A stretch of DNA of 64,000 bases, from positions 186,001 to 250,000 of the forward strand of contig CAVRPV010000010.1 of assembly GCA_963723235.1 (NCBI GenBank), given 5' to 3'. The position numbers and the translations under genes were made by a program. Each line of letters starts with the position of its first letter. Within the stretch, counting starts at the first letter, position 1. The DNA is from CAIRTM01 sp963723235. Lineage in GTDB: Bacteria > Desulfobacterota > WTBG01 > CAIYCZ01 > CAIRTM01. The notes below the pieces were generated by a model. That model was not told where the DNA came from. It was given only the letters and a program-made list of their open reading frames with translations, and did no database searches. Shown here piece after piece: positions 54,003 through 64,000 of this stretch.

Positions 54003-55818
54003 CTAATATTTAACAATTTCAATATCCATTTCCCGGAGGAAATCGGCGATGTTTTCATTGACATTTGTACCGGTCAACAGGGCACGCCCATGAGATGTCT
54101 GCACCACATAGCCGGGCATGGTCAGGCTGTACATTCTTGCGCTTACCGCGATCAAAATCGAGTGTTATCGGCGAGGGCTGAAAATCAGCGCCGCAGAATT
54201 CAAGCACACGTCCGGCAACGCTATCCTGTGATTCCTCCCCGGGGGCAATTTGCAGAAGTTTGAATCCCTGCTGCTCAATAATTTTCGTAATTCGGGCCGG
54301 AAGATTGTTAAAGTCAATAAGACGGGTCTCGCCATTGACTCTAAACATGCGGTCAGCAATAACCTCAAGCGTGAAACCGCTGTACATATTCTGAAATATG
54401 CTGGTTTTATAATCGGATTCAAAAGCAATGCCCACCATATTCAGGATAGCATCTGTCAGCGCAGCCGGAGCAGTTGTCTCAGTGTAGGCTGCCCTGGGCC
54501 GTGTTGCGCCTTCTCCTGCGGCGCTATCTTCTGCAGTGCCGATATCCATAACATCAAGACCGATGCCTGACAGGTATGAGCGCAGGGACGGGCTCATTGA
54601 GGATGTACCGTTCTGTGTAAGGTTTACGACGAATACATTGCGCAGGTTGCTGTCTTTGAAAACTATCCAGTTGCCGGACACACTGAGTTGAATGGCATCG
54701 CGGCTGATCGTGTAGTCAGCGTCCTTTTCGACTTTATAAAATCCGCATACATCCAGAACACGGCCGATGATTGATTCAATGTCATCGCTGGCCTGCACGC
54801 TCACAACCTCGGCGTTCTCCCACTGCTTCGAAATCTGGTTGCGCGTCTTCTCGGGCAGTCGGCCACCGTAATCAAGTACAACTTTTTTACCCCAGGGAAA
54901 GTTGTAGGTCGGAAATTGGGAATAATCCAGCGTTACGGGTTCGCTGCCATCCGGGTTAAAAACCTGCTGTCCCGTGCTGTTATCAGTGCCCTCAAACTGA
55001 CGGGTCATCTTTGAGAGCATTTGTTTGATTTTAAGCTCTTCATCGCTTAACGGTTCTTCAGTAAAGGACATCTCCTGTGGCGCGGGTTTGTCAATTTTCC
55101 GGGTCAGCTCAGCCTCGGGCACCGGTGTTTCCAGCATGGCGGGTTCAGGCTCAGGCTGTGGCAGCGATTCTGATTGCTGGATGATTTGCTCAGGAACTAC
55201 ATTATGGGCAATAAACTGCTGCATGGCAAAGACTTCACGCGGAACCATGATTTTCTGTCCAGGAGAAATATTGTTGAGGTCAGTAATGTCCGGGTTGGCG
55301 TCCTGGATCAGGCTTTTCGTTATACGGTTAAAGATGACATCGTCAGGCAGATTAAATTGCGTGCGCAGTATCTGGCCGAGGTGCTCGTTGGGTTTGACGA
55401 CATGATGGTAATCCTGCGTTTGAATCATGATGGTGCTGTTGTCGGACCCATCGCCCGGGATAAACTTGAAGGGCAACAGGATATTCTGGCTTGGCTGCAG
55501 GACATTGAGGTCATTAATTTCGGGATTGACGGCCCGGGCAATTTTGCAGAAAAAATTAATGCTTGTGTCGGACATCCGGTACTGCTCGCGCAGTATTTTC
55601 CAGAGATGCTCACCTTTTTTTATCACATGTTGTTCGGTGTGGGCCTGTCCTTCAGCGTATTTTTTAACCACAACTGATTTCTTGAATACAAGGTGAGGTT
55701 CAGGTCCCTGCGGGCTGAGGGTTCCTGTTTTGTCCTGCGCGGCAGCAGGATTGCACAGAACCGGCAGGGAAACTGCCAGGACGAATGTAAAAAGGATGCA
55801 AGCGGTTACTGTCTTCAT
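54003..55818 (-). CDS. Periplasmic LysM-like repeat protein, frameshift near the 3' end
   Basis: About 604 residues from ATG 55818 (signal peptide TACILFTFVLAVSLPVLCNPAAA). Two LysM-like segments follow: HVIKKGEHLWKILREQYRM and HHVVKPNEHLGQILRTQFNL, each ending in a QNILLP/QKIMVP-type strand. A Pro/Glu-rich linker (PQPEPEPAMLETPVPEAE) leads to an unrecognised C-terminal region of about 300 residues. The unrepaired frame ends at 54055; near 54130 a one-base shift restores SLTMPGYVVQTSHGRALLTG and a plausible end REMDIEIVKY at 54003. It may bind peptidoglycan; what the C-terminal part does is unknown. Confidence 0.7.
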
Positions 55819-56022
55819 TGTCCGGCATTCACAAGATAATGTGTTTAACGTAATGTGCTCTACAGGTGTGCGCTGACCATTTTCCGGTGATGAAAGTCGT
55901 AAGGGTCCGGGAAAGAGCATATCCCCGCTCACAACATATAATGTGTCGGCACAGCCCTTTGATTTCTATAGTAATTTTAGGGAAAACTATAAAAAATACG
56001 TGAGGATATTTGCCTTTTTGAT

Positions 56023-56454
56023 TTATTCTTCATCATCAAGGTATGCTTCAGTACCGGGAGGTTTGGGCCGCTCGTTTTGATCCGGGGAGAACCGGTCCAT
56101 GTGTTCGCGCTGGCCCTGGCAGGCAACACAGCATATCGCCTCCGGATATACCTGAAGGCGCTCAGGGGCAATCTTTGTTCCACACACTTCGCACTCTCCA
56201 TAGGTGCCTTCGCTGATTTTCAGCAGCGCACTTTCAAGCACCTCAAGCTCATCGCCCTTGCTTCCGAGTACATGGGCGTCTACATGCTTTAAGAGTTCGT
56301 CAACAGAGCGGTCCGGATTATCCTGCACAAGCTCGAAGCTCAGGCGGGCATGAGATTGCCGATTGCTGTCCATTGATTTTTTTATTGCCTGCAGCAAACT
56401 GTTTTTTTTGTCAAGGAGACGCTGCTTGAACTGTTCGAGATCGTGCGTGCGCAT
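56023..56454 (-). CDS. DksA/TraR-family zinc-finger protein
   Basis: 143 residues from ATG 56454 (MRTHDLEQFKQRLL). A coiled-coil first half (about 5-80) and the zinc finger C88/C91 with C109/C112 (CEVCGTKIAPERL, CVACQ) are typical of DksA-like factors, which bind the RNA polymerase secondary channel. The coiled-coil tip lacks the usual DxxDxA motif (VDELLKHVDAHV), so it may be a TraR/DksA variant with a different effect. A promoter with TTGACA lies 170 bases upstream. The short AT-rich gap to the LysM-like gene (55819-56022) shows nothing else. Confidence 0.88.
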   Translation of the reverse strand: MRTHDLEQFKQRLLDKKNSLLQAIKKSMDSNRQSHARLSFELVQDNPDRSVDELLKHVDAHVLGSKGDELEVLESALLKISEGTYGECEVCGTKIAPERLQVYPEAICCVACQGQREHMDRFSPDQNERPKPPGTEAYLDDEE

Positions 56455-56627
56455 GGCGTTTGTCCGGCAGTGCCGCAAGAAGACTACGGATTGTTTGTTC
56501 AGGGTCGGGTAACAAAAATAACGTATGAGCGGGTCCGGTGCACAGGGCTGCCCCGGCTGTATCCATGATACGCACTGCGCAGATGCTCAGGGCTTAATCG
56601 CCCGGCACCATATTCCGGTCGCTTCGA

Positions 56628-56656
56628 ATAGTAGGATGTTGAACAGGGTTTGTCAA
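56628..56656 (-). promoter_or_regulatory. Promoter of the DksA/TraR gene
   Basis: On the minus strand a perfect TTGACA (56656-56651), 17 bases and TACTAT (56633-56628). It implies a leader of about 165 bases. The rest of the 500-base gap 56455-56955 shows no gene; a 112-codon minus-strand frame there is not convincing. Confidence 0.6.
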
Positions 56657-56955
56657 TGAATTTACTGAAACGCCGGGAGGGCAGGGAAGGTTATCCCGGG
56701 AGATTGTCCTTGTATTTTTAGAGCGCTTGATATACAAGCTTGTGCAGAGATATGATGTGAGGAAATATTTCAAAGCATCGAATATTCCATTTAAAATTTG
56801 ATTTTCTTCGATTGTGTCACTCGATCTGAACATCAGTCGTTGGCAGCATTTCAAACATGTGCAATTACGATCCGTATCCCGGGCGGAGACGTAATGGGCC
56901 ATGTGTGCCTGCCTTTTAGTGGTGTGAAACATATCAACGTTTATATGGTACTTTC

Positions 56956-58749
56956 ATGGGCAACAAAACTGACAGCATACTGAAAACAATTGATCCCCCC
57001 TCAGGTTCCGAGTTAATGACCATGACCGGCCCGGCAGCCGAGCTGGTGCTCAATGCGCTGCCGTTTCAGACGCAGCTTGCCTGTGTTCTGCAGGTGCCCT
57101 GGAAAGACCGCATGAACGTGATCATGCAGTCAGAGGCTGCGCGCGAACTTGTTCAGGCGCTACCGGCTGAAGAGGTCTTCTGGATGGTCAAACAGAGGGG
57201 TATAGAGGATTCACTGCCGGTCATTGCCCGCACAACGCATGAGCAGTTTCAGTATCTGATTGATCTTGACTGCTGGCAGCGCGATCAGTTTATGCCAGAG
57301 AACTGTTTGTCCTGGTACCGGGTGCTTGGCCGCTGCAACATCGCAAAGGTGCTTGAATGGTTCGAACAGGCCGATGAATCCCTGCTGGTTGCAGGGCTCA
57401 AGCAGTTTGTGAGCATTCACAAAATTGAAGAGGAAAGCGACTATTCAGAGGAATATGAGGCCATGCCGCCCTGTACCCTTGACGGCATAAACTATTTTAA
57501 ATTTACAACCGAGGAAGCGCAGGTAGTTTTGCTGCCTTTGTTTAAAGTGCTGCTCAATAATGAAGCCGCCCTGTTCCAAACGCTGATTGAAGGCATTATC
57601 TGGGATTCGCGGATTGAGGCCGAGGAAGATGCCCTGCATTGGAGGCAAAGCCGGTCAGCTGAAAACGGTTTCCCGCTTTTCGATGAAGCGCTTGGCATCT
57701 ATCAGCCCCTGGGCACGCATGAAACGCAGGAGCTTATGTCTGCTGCCCGCGACGATACCCCGCATTCAATGCCGCCGGCTGGCGAGTTGCAGGTGCGCTA
57801 TGCCCTGGCAGAGGACCGGCTCCCGGTTTTCTTACGCAGTGTTTTGCCGGGACTTGATGCCGAGCAACTTGAGCACTTTGAACAGGTGCTGATAACAACC
57901 GCAAACAAAGTCATGGTTGCCGACTGCAGGGAGGTCCGCGATCTTGACGATGTTCGCCATGGGCTTCGCAAAACCGCAGGGCTTGTATCCATCGGGCTTG
58001 AGCATCTCAGCTCGCGCGACCCCCTTGTCGCCCAGACACTTGCCGCGCAACAGCATCCTGAACTCCTGTTTCGCTGCGGTTACAGTCTGGTTAATGACAT
58101 TGCTGTGCGTGTACGCCAGCATGCCGGGGCTATCTGGACAACTGATATGCCCCGGTTTATGGGTTTCTACGGAACGCCCCTGGCAGACACCGCCCTTGGG
58201 CTTGTGCGCAGCCGCCCGCTTCTGTATGAAGGCCTTGTTGCGCCGCACAGCAGCCTGTATCGTGACTTTGAAAGCCTCTCGGATGTTGAGGCTGCTGCCG
58301 GGGCAATTGAGCGCCTGATAGCGGCTGACCGGCTGCTGTTCGAATGTGCAGCTTTGAGTCTTCCCGAGCTTGACGCAATGTATGTCAGCAACGGAGCTGT
58401 CAGCGAGCGGTTTGATCTGACCATGCCCGCGCTTCTGGCAACATTGCTGATTGCACACAGTCTGCACGCTGATACGCGATTGCCGCTGCTGGAACCTGCA
58501 GACCTGACGGCGTTTGCCGAACGACTCCGCGACGATTGCAGGTGATGACACAGCCGGGGGTCTTGATCAATTTGCCGAACAGGCGCTTATCTGGCTTGAG
58601 TCTGATATTGCCCGGGGTACACTTGACCGGCAGGTGCTGAAAGGCCTGGTAGTGATTGCCTGTCTCCGCTGCATGAAGTGCTTGAAACCTGGGCACAATC
58701 CGGAACTCACGTACGCTATGTTTCCGCGGTGCTTGTTAAACAGGCCTAA
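56956..58749 (+). CDS. DUF6178-family protein, frameshifted near the 3' end
   Basis: The longest frame (to 58545) gives 529 residues; repaired, the protein has about 595. LPFQTQLACVLQVPWKDRMNVI, then LVQALPAEEVFWMVKQRGIEDSLPVIARTTHEQFQYLIDLDCW, is the DUF6178 signature, known mainly from deltaproteobacteria and with no assigned function. The C-terminal part is helical and Leu-rich. Past 58540 the protein continues in two other frames (DQFAEQALIWLESDIARGTL, then SPLHEVLETWAQSGTHVRYV) to a stop at 58749. Two indels are therefore needed. The M48 protease gene starts five bases later. Confidence 0.8.
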
Positions 58750-58753
58750 GGTT

Positions 58754-60620
58754 ATGTACACTGATATTTTTTTATTCATAATAGCCTTCTCGGTTTTTTC
58801 CCTGTATGTACCCCAACAGCCTTCGGTATTCACGGCGCCGCAAATACTTGCGTGCTGCCTGCTGGTCATGGCAGCCCTGTATCTGTATTGCCGTGCTGTC
58901 TTTTATCGTTGTACTGCAAAAGTTAAGCGGGATGGTATGGGCGCTTCTGATCCTGCACGCCATGCTGCAACACTCAACACGGCAAAAATTGCCGCCCTGT
59001 TTGCCTATGCCGCGCTTATATTGATCTTTGACCTGAAGCAGGCTTTGCCGCCAGTGTTTATGCGCAGTGAATTTCTGCTGAGCCTGTTTGGCATCAGTGC
59101 CTTTATCGCGCTGCTGCTGATTGTGTGGCGCGCTTCCTTCCCGGCCTATCGCAGATGCTGCGATCCTCACATGTCATTGAAAGACTATACCTTCTGGCAT
59201 CTGCGCATGAGCTGCTCGCTGGTTCTGCCCTGGCTGATTCTTTCAGCGTCTCATGGACGGCCTAACGTTTCTGCCCTCCGCTGCATACGATATGATTCGA
59301 GGCAATCTGCTTGTTTCCGGTGCTTTGTTTGCTGTTGTCATGTGCGCTATCGCGATATTTTTCCCCCTGGCTGTTATCAGGCTATGGGGCTGCAGCGAGC
59401 TGCCCGCCGGTCCTGAGCGTGAGCTCATTGAGGATGTGTTCCGACGCGCGCGTATCCGCTGTTCGGGAATTTATGTGTGGAACCTCTTCGGCGGTCATCT
59501 GCTCAGCGCCGGTATCATGGGATTTGTGCCCGCATTCCGCTACCTGTTGATCACCCCGGCATTGCTCAAACTGCTGGACCGGGGTGAACTCGAAGCGGTG
59601 GTAGCGCATGAAGCAGGGCATGTGCGCCACCGGCATATGCTTTTTTACCTTTTTTTTATTTTAGGTTTTGGTTTCCTCTACACATTTTTGTACAGTCATA
59701 TATTCGGCATTTTGATTACCAGTGACGTTTTTCTTAATCTGACTGTTCGGCCGGACGGTTCATTCGGCATTCTCTACCAAGTCGTTCCGATCGCCATTGT
59801 CGTCGCAATGATCCTGCTGTATTTCAGGGTGCTCTTCGGTTTTGTTTCACGCTCCTTCGAGCGTCAGGCCGACCTTGCCGCTGTTTCCATAACCGGCTCT
59901 GCCGCAGGTATTATCGGGGCCCTTGAAAAAATCGCCGTACACGGGTCCCAGAGCCGCAGCGCACCAAGCTGGCATCATTACAGCATTGCCGAGCGCACCG
60001 CGTATCTGCGCTCATGTGATGGTAATCCTGTTTTGTTCATGCGCCACAGGCGTACAGTGCGTACGATAACATGGGGCTACTGCATGTTGCTGCTTGTTCT
60101 TGGCGCACTTGTGTATGGCAACCGCGAGGCCTTGCAGGACCGTGAAAACAGGTACACGTTTATGTTCGTCGAAAAAATGTCGCAGAGACTGCCGGACAAT
60201 GCGATCCTTCATTTTCAGCTGGCCGGCCTGTATTATGAAAAAAAACTTTTCAGTGCAGCGGAAAAAGAGTATCGTTGGTCAATTGAATTGAGGCCTGACT
60301 TTTATGAAGCCTGTAACAATCTGGCCTGGCTGTACGCAACCTGTGAGGATCAGTCCCTGCGCAATTATCCAGAAGCGCTGCGATTGGCACGAATGGCTGT
60401 TTCTTTGGCGAATCTGCCGTATATACTCGATACACTGGCTGAGTGCCTGTATGTAAACGGCCTGTATCGACAGGCAGTCATCGCGGCAGAAGAAGCGCTT
60501 TATGCTGCCGACCTCAAAGAACGTGAACACTATGAAAAGCAGCTCGATAAATACAGGGCTGCGTATGGCGCGCAGCATACGCCTGTGCTATATGATAATG
60601 GAAGAACCATTGCACTGTAA
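58754..60620 (+). CDS. M48-family membrane metalloprotease with C-terminal TPR repeats, frameshifted
   Basis: About 620 residues when repaired. From ATG 58754 (MYTDIFLFIIAFSVFSLYV) four or five membrane segments are read to about 59245. The frame then changes near 59250 and continues as DGLTFLPSAAYDMIRGNLL. The catalytic zinc motif is HEAGHVRHRH (in VVAHEAGHVRHRHM) with a later Glu in FERQADLAAV. The C-terminal 150 residues contain TPR-like repeats (AILHFQLAGLYYEKKLFSAAEKEY, FYEACNNLAWLYATCED). Related to HtpX/Oma1-type proteases, which act in membrane protein quality control. It follows DUF6178 by five bases, so they are probably co-transcribed. Confidence 0.85.
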
Positions 60621-60666
60621 CCACAGCCAGGCGGCATGACCGCCGCATTCACAGGAGAATTAAACC

Positions 60667-60996
60667 GTGCCCATTTATGAATATCGCTGCAATGCCTGCG
60701 GCAAAAAATTTGACTGTGTGACCATGCGTATTTCCGAGCAGGTCACGATAAGCTGCACAGCCTGCGGCAGTGCTGATGCTACCAAGCTTGTATCGCGTGT
60801 TCGCTATGCAGCCGGACCAAAAGAGGACGCTCTTGCCTCAAATGCCGAGAAGAGCCTGCTGCGATCCATGGGCGGCAATGTGAGTGATGCAACCCGCAAG
60901 GAGATCAAGCAGCTTGCAGACACAGCTTCCAAGCGAGGCAAACGCCGTTTTGAGAGCATGATGGATACCGGCAAGTCTGAAAGTATCGAGTATTAA
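60667..60996 (+). CDS. FmdB-type zinc-ribbon protein
   Basis: 109 residues from a GTG with CAGGAGA upstream. MPIYEYRCNACGKKFD with C8/C11 and C30/C33 (CTACGS) is the FmdB/putative regulatory zinc ribbon (TIGR02605). The C-terminal 70 residues are charged and helical. The name comes from a gene near formamidase/formate genes; here too it stands 85 bases upstream of a formate dehydrogenase gene. Regulation of that gene is an inference from position only. Confidence 0.9.
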   Translation: MPIYEYRCNACGKKFDCVTMRISEQVTISCTACGSADATKLVSRVRYAAGPKEDALASNAEKSLLRSMGGNVSDATRKEIKQLADTASKRGKRRFESMMDTGKSESIEY

Positions 60997-61080
60997 CCTG
61001 ATATTTCTATAGCCTTATCCGGGCACTGACCGGCTCACCGTTCCATAACAGCCGCACAATATACATTTTCCCAGGGCTGA

Positions 61081-63796
61081 ATGCCGATTGTTACGGTCAC
61101 GTGTATGCAGATCACCATCAATGGGAAACCGTGCTCATTCGAACCGGGGATGACCATCTACGAGGTCGCCCGTGATAATGGATTTTATATACCTGTGTTG
61201 TGCAGGCATGAGCAACTTCGTCCCAGCGGTTCCTGCCGTATCTGTTCAGTCGAGTTAACCGGTTCAAATAATCTTGTTGCATCCTGCTGCCGTCCAGCTG
61301 AAGAGGGCATGGAGATCAGCACTGATTCTGAGTCCGTACTCACCTTCAGGCGCTTGATGATTCAATTACATATGGCACAGGGCAGCCACAATTGCGCTGA
61401 ATGCGCCTCAGCTGGATCATGTGTGCTGCAAAGGCTTGCCGATGACTATGGCATTGTGCGTACTGATTATCAGGCGTTGCGTCCGGCCGGGGCTGTTCTG
61501 GATGATTGTAATGAGATGATTGTGCGCGATCCGGATATTTGTATTGTCTGCGGATTATGTGTGCAGGCCTGCAATGAGATGCAGGTCAACGGTGCTATCG
61601 GTATATATTGGACGGGGACCTGATACCAGGATAGGACCTCCGCCCGGTAGGGGGCTTACTGATTCAGAATGTGTGTTCTGCGGCGAATGCCTGCGTGTGT
61701 GTCCTGTCGGGGCCCTGTCTGAAAAAAGAATCCGGATTAAACCGGCAGGAACCATTCGTACCGTACGCACGACCTGTGCCTACTGCGGGGTCGGCTGCCA
61801 GATGGACGTGCACGTCAGCAACAACCGTATCGAGAAAGTATCCACAGCGCGCATGGGAGCCCCGCCGCCGAATCATGGCAGTCTCTGCATCAAGGGTCGT
61901 TTCGGATATGATTTTGTTTCACATCCCGACCGCCTCACGCAGGCCCTCATCCGCAGGGGCAACCGCCTGGTGCCGGTCGATATTGATGAGGCTGTCAGGT
62001 TTGTTGCCGAACGGCTGGCCTCAATTAAGCAGGAGCATGGATCGGATGCAATTGCCGGACTGTCTTCGGCGCGCTGTACCAATGAGGAGAATTACCTTTT
62101 TCAAAAATTTTTCAGATCCGTCATTGGCACAAACAATATTGACCATTGCGCACGGCTGTGCCACAGTTCGACCGTAACCGCCCTGACTGCTGTATTCGGT
62201 TCCGGCGCTATGACCAATTCCATCGATGACATTCAACAGGCTGACTGCATCCTTGTAACCGGATCGAACACTACCGAGAACCACCCGGTAATCGGCGCAG
62301 TTGTTAAACGCGCTGTCCTTAATCGCGGGGTTAAACTTATTGTTGTTGATCCACGGCAGATACCGCTCACACGTCACGCATCCCTGTGGCTGCGACCGCG
62401 ACCCGGAAGCGATATCGCCTGGATTAACGGGCTAGCGCATGTGCTGCTGCGCGAGAACCTGGTCGATGATCGCTTCATTCTTGAGCGGACAAGCAACGTT
62501 GAAGCATTCAAAGCGTCGGTGGCGGAGTATACGCCGCAGCGCGTTCAGGCCCTGACCGGGATCGAACCGGATGACCTGATTGCTGCGGCACGCATGTACG
62601 GCAGTGCCCATCGCGCGAGCACGCTGTATGCCATGGGTATAACCCAGCATGTATGCGGAACCGACACGGTCAAGGCCCTTGCAAATCTATCTCTCATGAC
62701 CGGCAATATTGGGCGCGCAGGCTGCGGTTTTAATCCCCTGCGCGGTCAGAACAATGTGCAGGGTGCCTGTGACATGGGCTGTTTGCCCGGATTGCTTCCC
62801 GGGTACAGAAGCGTTGGCGATGCTGCGGGCAGGAGTGCATTTGAACAGGCCTGGGATTGCAGCATACCAGCCGCTGCAGGTATGACCACACCGGAGATGC
62901 TCGACAGGGCATTAAGCGGATCATTGAAGGCTCTCTTTATCATGGGGGAAAACCCGATGATGTCCGAGCCTGACAGCTCACATGTTGCAGCAGCACTTGA
63001 CAGTCTTGAACTGCTGGTGTGTCAGGATATCTTTTTAAATGAAACCGGCCGCAGGGCAGATGTTGTGCTGCCTGCTGCGGCATGGGTTGAAAAAGAGGGG
63101 ACATTTACCAACACTGAACGCCGCGTGCAACGCGTTCGCTCTGCGCTTACACCGCCAGGCTCAGCCAGAAGCGATCAAGAATTACTGATCGCGCTTGCCG
63201 GAGCCATGGGAGCACCATGGTTCTATGGCAGTGCAGAGGATGTGTTTGAGGAAATACGCTGCCTGGTTCCGCAGTACCGTGGTATTTCGTATAAACGCAT
63301 AGCGTCAATCGGTCTGCAATGGCCGTGCCCGGATGACGAGCATCCCGGCACCCCTATTCTGCATACTGATGGTTTCCCCTGCGGACGGGCACTTTTCAGC
63401 GCAGTGAGCCCAACGCCACCGGCAGAAGTTTCTGACAGGGATTTTCCGTTTATTCTGTCTACCGGCCGCATTCTCTACCATTATCACACGGCAACAATGA
63501 GCGGCAGGTCACGCTCGCTCGTATCCCGTGCTCCGGATGCCTTTGTGGAGGTTAATTCCGCTGACGCAGAAAAACTGGGACTGGCAAACGGACAGCGGGT
63601 CAGGGTAGTATCACGACGAGGTGCAATAGAGCTTTTTGCACAGATTACTTCCCGCTGCGCTGCAGGTGTCGTTTTCATTCCGTTTCATTACAACGAAGCT
63701 GCCGCCAATGCGCTCACCATCAGGGCACGTGATCCGGTTGCGCATATCCCTGAAGTTAAGGTTTGCGCGGTCAGGCTTGAAAAGGCTGAACCCTGA
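61081..63796 (+). CDS. fdhA: Formate dehydrogenase alpha subunit with NuoG-like N-terminal domain, one frameshift
   Basis: About 900 residues when repaired. Piece 1 (61081-61623) has a 2Fe-2S domain (RHEQLRPSGSCRICSVEL), the His/Cys cluster HNCAECASAGSCVLQ and the first 4Fe-4S set (CIVCGLCVQAC). A one-base indel near 61612 (GAIG|YIGRGPDTRI) moves the frame. Piece 2 (61520-63796) holds the second 4Fe-4S set (CVFCGECLRVCP), the molybdopterin Fe4 domain (CAYCGVGC) and the molybdopterin domains. The active-site residue in ARLCHSSTV is Cys, not selenocysteine. It oxidises formate or, with ferredoxin partners, reduces CO2. The start (61081 or 61105) is uncertain. Confidence 0.88.
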
Positions 63797-64000
63797 ATCA
63801 CACATCGATAATGCTTTTCATAGTTCATATTCTGGGCCGGTTTAACAGATGTGCACGAGCACTGAACCATGCGTTGGCAGCCACGAATTGATGCAGAGTC
63901 AGCTCCAAGGCCCATCCGGTTGTTTTTTATTGATCATGCAGGCACGGCTTAGCTGCGTTTTTTTTGTCCATGTTTTAGAGTTGACAGTAGTATATGTTTG
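63797..64000. other. Gene-free end of the window
   Basis: No gene is supported in these 204 bases. A TTGACA at 63981-63986 could be the -35 box of a promoter whose -10 box lies beyond the end. Confidence 0.4.

Noticed and set aside
56594..56932. Minus-strand frame of 112 codons upstream of the DksA/TraR gene
   Set aside because: No motif or hydrophobic pattern, and the DksA/TraR promoter lies within it on the same strand.

Overview
The window reads as a chromosomal segment of a Gram-negative, probably anaerobic bacterium, most likely a deltaproteobacterium (Desulfobacterota). The main clues are a DHH-CBS-CBS-tRNA nucleotidyltransferase fusion followed by an M50 protease, scpA, scpB and rluB, a DUF6178 protein, an AmmeMemoRadiSam radical SAM enzyme, aldo/keto reductases with 4Fe-4S tails, a one-polypeptide NuoG/FdhA-type formate dehydrogenase, and lipoprotein, RND and Tat genes. 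No rRNA or tRNA gene was seen, so the taxon is an inference.

Layout. 1-8 kb: end of a sigma-54 activator with a gutted tandem copy behind it, a Xer recombinase, then the tRNA/segregation/pseudouridine run. 8-13 kb: an amber-interrupted radical SAM gene, rlmD, and a umuDC mutagenesis operon. 13-19 kb: serA and a signalling block (receiver-adenylate cyclase, two PilZ proteins, a CheZ-like protein, a DUF6694-type lipoprotein with a small membrane protein, tatA). 19-23 kb: LOG protein, MBL/beta-CASP nuclease, DUF402 protein, homoserine dehydrogenase. 23-27.6 kb: an operon of three flavoenzymes of unknown substrate behind a near-consensus promoter. 28-48 kb: a patchwork accessory region with EAL-HDOD, NCS2 permease, XRE regulator, an IS3-type element with recognisable ends, two Fe-S aldo/keto reductases, three SDR-type proteins, three copies of an unnamed small Cys/His protein, a GDY-repeat protein, an NTP/NDP-exchange-like carrier, a persulfide dioxygenase-rhodanese/YeeE sulfur operon, a stand-alone primase-helicase and a nuclease-fold protein without its active site. 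48.7-53 kb: an RND efflux pair. 53-64 kb: small zinc and DNA-binding proteins, a LysM-like periplasmic protein, a DksA/TraR protein, then DUF6178, M48-TPR protease, FmdB and formate dehydrogenase.

About twenty single-base frameshifts break otherwise well conserved genes, several in short homopolymers and several in genes expected to be essential. They are frequent at 3-4 kb, 29-41 kb and 45-62 kb and absent from about 9.4-29 kb. Sequencing indels are the simplest explanation for many of them, but real decay is plausible around the IS element, so frameshifted genes are described by their reconstructed products. Many intergenic gaps carry sigma-70-like promoters with TTGACA-type -35 boxes and 17-base spacers, which helps to set gene starts and operons. 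The candidates most worth following are the small Cys/His protein family, the three-flavoenzyme operon, the solitary primase-helicase, the GDY-repeat protein and the LysM-like protein.
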